A stretch of 14,663 nt of DNA from Kiritimatiellales bacterium (lineage in GTDB: Bacteria; Verrucomicrobiota; Kiritimatiellia; Kiritimatiellales; Pontiellaceae), in the NCBI GenBank assembly GCA_015486775.1, contig WFRA01000019.1, positions 1-14,663 on the forward strand. The letters run 5' to 3'. The notes under the pieces are model-generated. The model did no database searches. It had not been told where the DNA came from and was given only the letters and a program-made list of their open reading frames with translations. Shown piece by piece: positions 13,846 to 14,663 of this stretch; the stretch's first letter is position 1; each line of letters begins with the position of its first letter. A program made the position numbers and the translations under genes.

Positions 13846-14663
13846 ATGATGAAGAATTATGGCAGGGTTGTGTTGGTTTTGTCCGTGGTATTTGGCGCGG
13901 TGTGCAACGGCAAGGTTGTGAGGGAAGATTCAACGATGAAAAACCAGGTTCTATTGGCAGGCACTCCCTTGAGCAGTTCAACTTTGCAAAGCCGAGCGAT
14001 CACGGCGGAGAACCAGACGGGTGCCAAGGGGCAGGGCGGCCAGGCCTGGAATGGCCGGAAAGGATCGCCCTGTTTATGGCATCTTAAGAAGGATCAGATC
14101 TATACGTTTGCGGAGATGGACGGGCCGGGGATGGTTCGGCATATCTGGATCACGGTTCAAAACACCAGCCCGGAAAAGATGCGCAACCTGATCCTGCGGT
14201 TCTACTGGGACGGCCAGGAGACCCCTTCCGTGGAGGCGCCTCTAAGCGATTTTTTCGGAGTGGCTCACGGCCGTACCGTCGCCTACGAGTCGGCCTTCAT
14301 CACCATGCCGGAGGGGAAGGGGTTCAACTGCTATTTCCCCATGCCCTTCGCCAAGCATGCCAAGTTGACCGTGACGAACGAGACCGGGGAGGATGCGGGC
14401 ATGTTTTTCTACCAGGTCGACTACACCGTTGGCGATAAAATCGATGAAGAGTGCCCCTATTTCCACGCCCAGTTCCGCCGGGTTCTCAACACGACGATGG
14501 GGGAGGACTATGTGATCCTGGACGGCGTGAAGGGCCGGGGGCGCTATCTCGGGGTTAACATTGGAATAGTTGATCGCTATGCCGAGAAACATCTTTGGTG
14601 GGGCGAGGGCGAGGTCAAGATGTACATCGACGGCGACCGGGAATATCCTACCATTTGCGGCAC
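13846..14663 (+). CDS. DUF2961 / GH172 family glycoside hydrolase, 3' truncated (GH172-c)
   Basis: The frame stays open to the window edge, giving 272 codons of a third GH172 protein. Two ATGs (13846 and 13849) follow GGGGAG at 13836-13841; the second has the better 7-nt spacing. The N-terminus has a hydrophobic signal stretch ('VVLVLSVVFGAVC'); the Cys does not sit in a good lipobox. Landmarks: 'TGAKGQGGQ' near residue 58, 'GPGMVRHIWI' near 93, 'FYWDGQETPSVEAPLSDFFG' from 119, 'GFNCYFPMPF' near 160, and 'WWGEGEVKMYIDGD' with E254 and E256. The window ends inside 'PTICG', just before the expected E-D-Y motif, so half of the catalytic pair cannot be checked. It resembles GH172-a more than GH172-b in the N-terminal half. 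It is preceded by a terminator and probably starts a new transcript. Confidence 0.9.
   Translation, partial: MMKNYGRVVLVLSVVFGAVCNGKVVREDSTMKNQVLLAGTPLSSSTLQSRAITAENQTGAKGQGGQAWNGRKGSPCLWHLKKDQIYTFAEMDGPGMVRHIWITVQNTSPEKMRNLILRFYWDGQETPSVEAPLSDFFGVAHGRTVAYESAFITMPEGKGFNCYFPMPFAKHAKLTVTNETGEDAGMFFYQVDYTVGDKIDEECPYFHAQFRRVLNTTMGEDYVILDGVKGRGRYLGVNIGIVDRYAEKHLWWGEGEVKMYIDGDREYPTICG

Noticed and set aside
1..14663. Mobile element, phage, CRISPR, tRNA or defence system
   Set aside because: I saw no transposase, integrase, terminal or direct repeats of the right kind, no array of spaced repeats and no tRNA-like cloverleaf; all real genes fit secreted carbohydrate-related functions or their regulation.

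Overview
The window is about 14.7 kb of moderately GC-rich bacterial DNA, and every supported gene is on the + strand. It looks like a carbohydrate-degradation locus from a member of the PVC group, most likely a marine Kiritimatiellota (Pontiella-like) or a close Verrucomicrobiota/Lentisphaerota relative. The reasons are: several DUF2961/GH172 proteins, a GxGYxYP-family protein, a PEP-CTERM surface protein, a GntR/LacI-type hybrid regulator, and secreted proteins with the 'SNWQEYIAGTDP...FYRV' C-terminal style common in that group. No SusC/SusD pair is present, which argues against Bacteroidota. Taxonomy is inference; there is no marker gene here.

Layout, left to right. (1) The 3' end of a secreted protein ending in a discoidin-like domain, followed after 21 bp by a full GH172 enzyme (GH172-a, 393-1661). 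(2) A solitary GntR-type regulator with a periplasmic-binding-protein-like sensor domain (1926-3008), with intergenic leaders of about 0.26 and 0.29 kb on its two sides. (3) A small PEP-CTERM protein with a jelly-roll-like body (3300-3938). (4) A secreted protein with two discoidin-like domains (4051-5502), closed by an intrinsic terminator. (5) A three-gene operon: a 1134-residue GxGYxYP-family multidomain protein (5589-8993), GH172-b (9026-10240) and a 1138-residue multidomain clan GH-A-like hydrolase (10237-13653, ATGA overlap). A hairpin terminator follows. (6) The 5' part of a third GH172 gene (GH172-c, from 13846), cut by the window edge.

How the genes may work together (inference): all products except the regulator carry signal peptides, or are cut fragments of evidently secreted proteins. 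They would act in the periplasm or at the surface on a furanoside-containing polysaccharide. GH172 enzymes would remove terminal D-fructofuranosyl or D-arabinofuranosyl type residues. The GH-A-like enzyme and the GxGYxYP protein would supply further hydrolytic activity, the discoidin-like modules would provide binding, and the regulator would sense a released sugar. No sulfatase, transporter, sortase, RNA gene, CRISPR array or transposase is visible.

The most distinctive features are a four-copy discoidin-like module spread over three proteins, and an apparently duplicated two-gene unit (discoidin-terminated protein followed by GH172).
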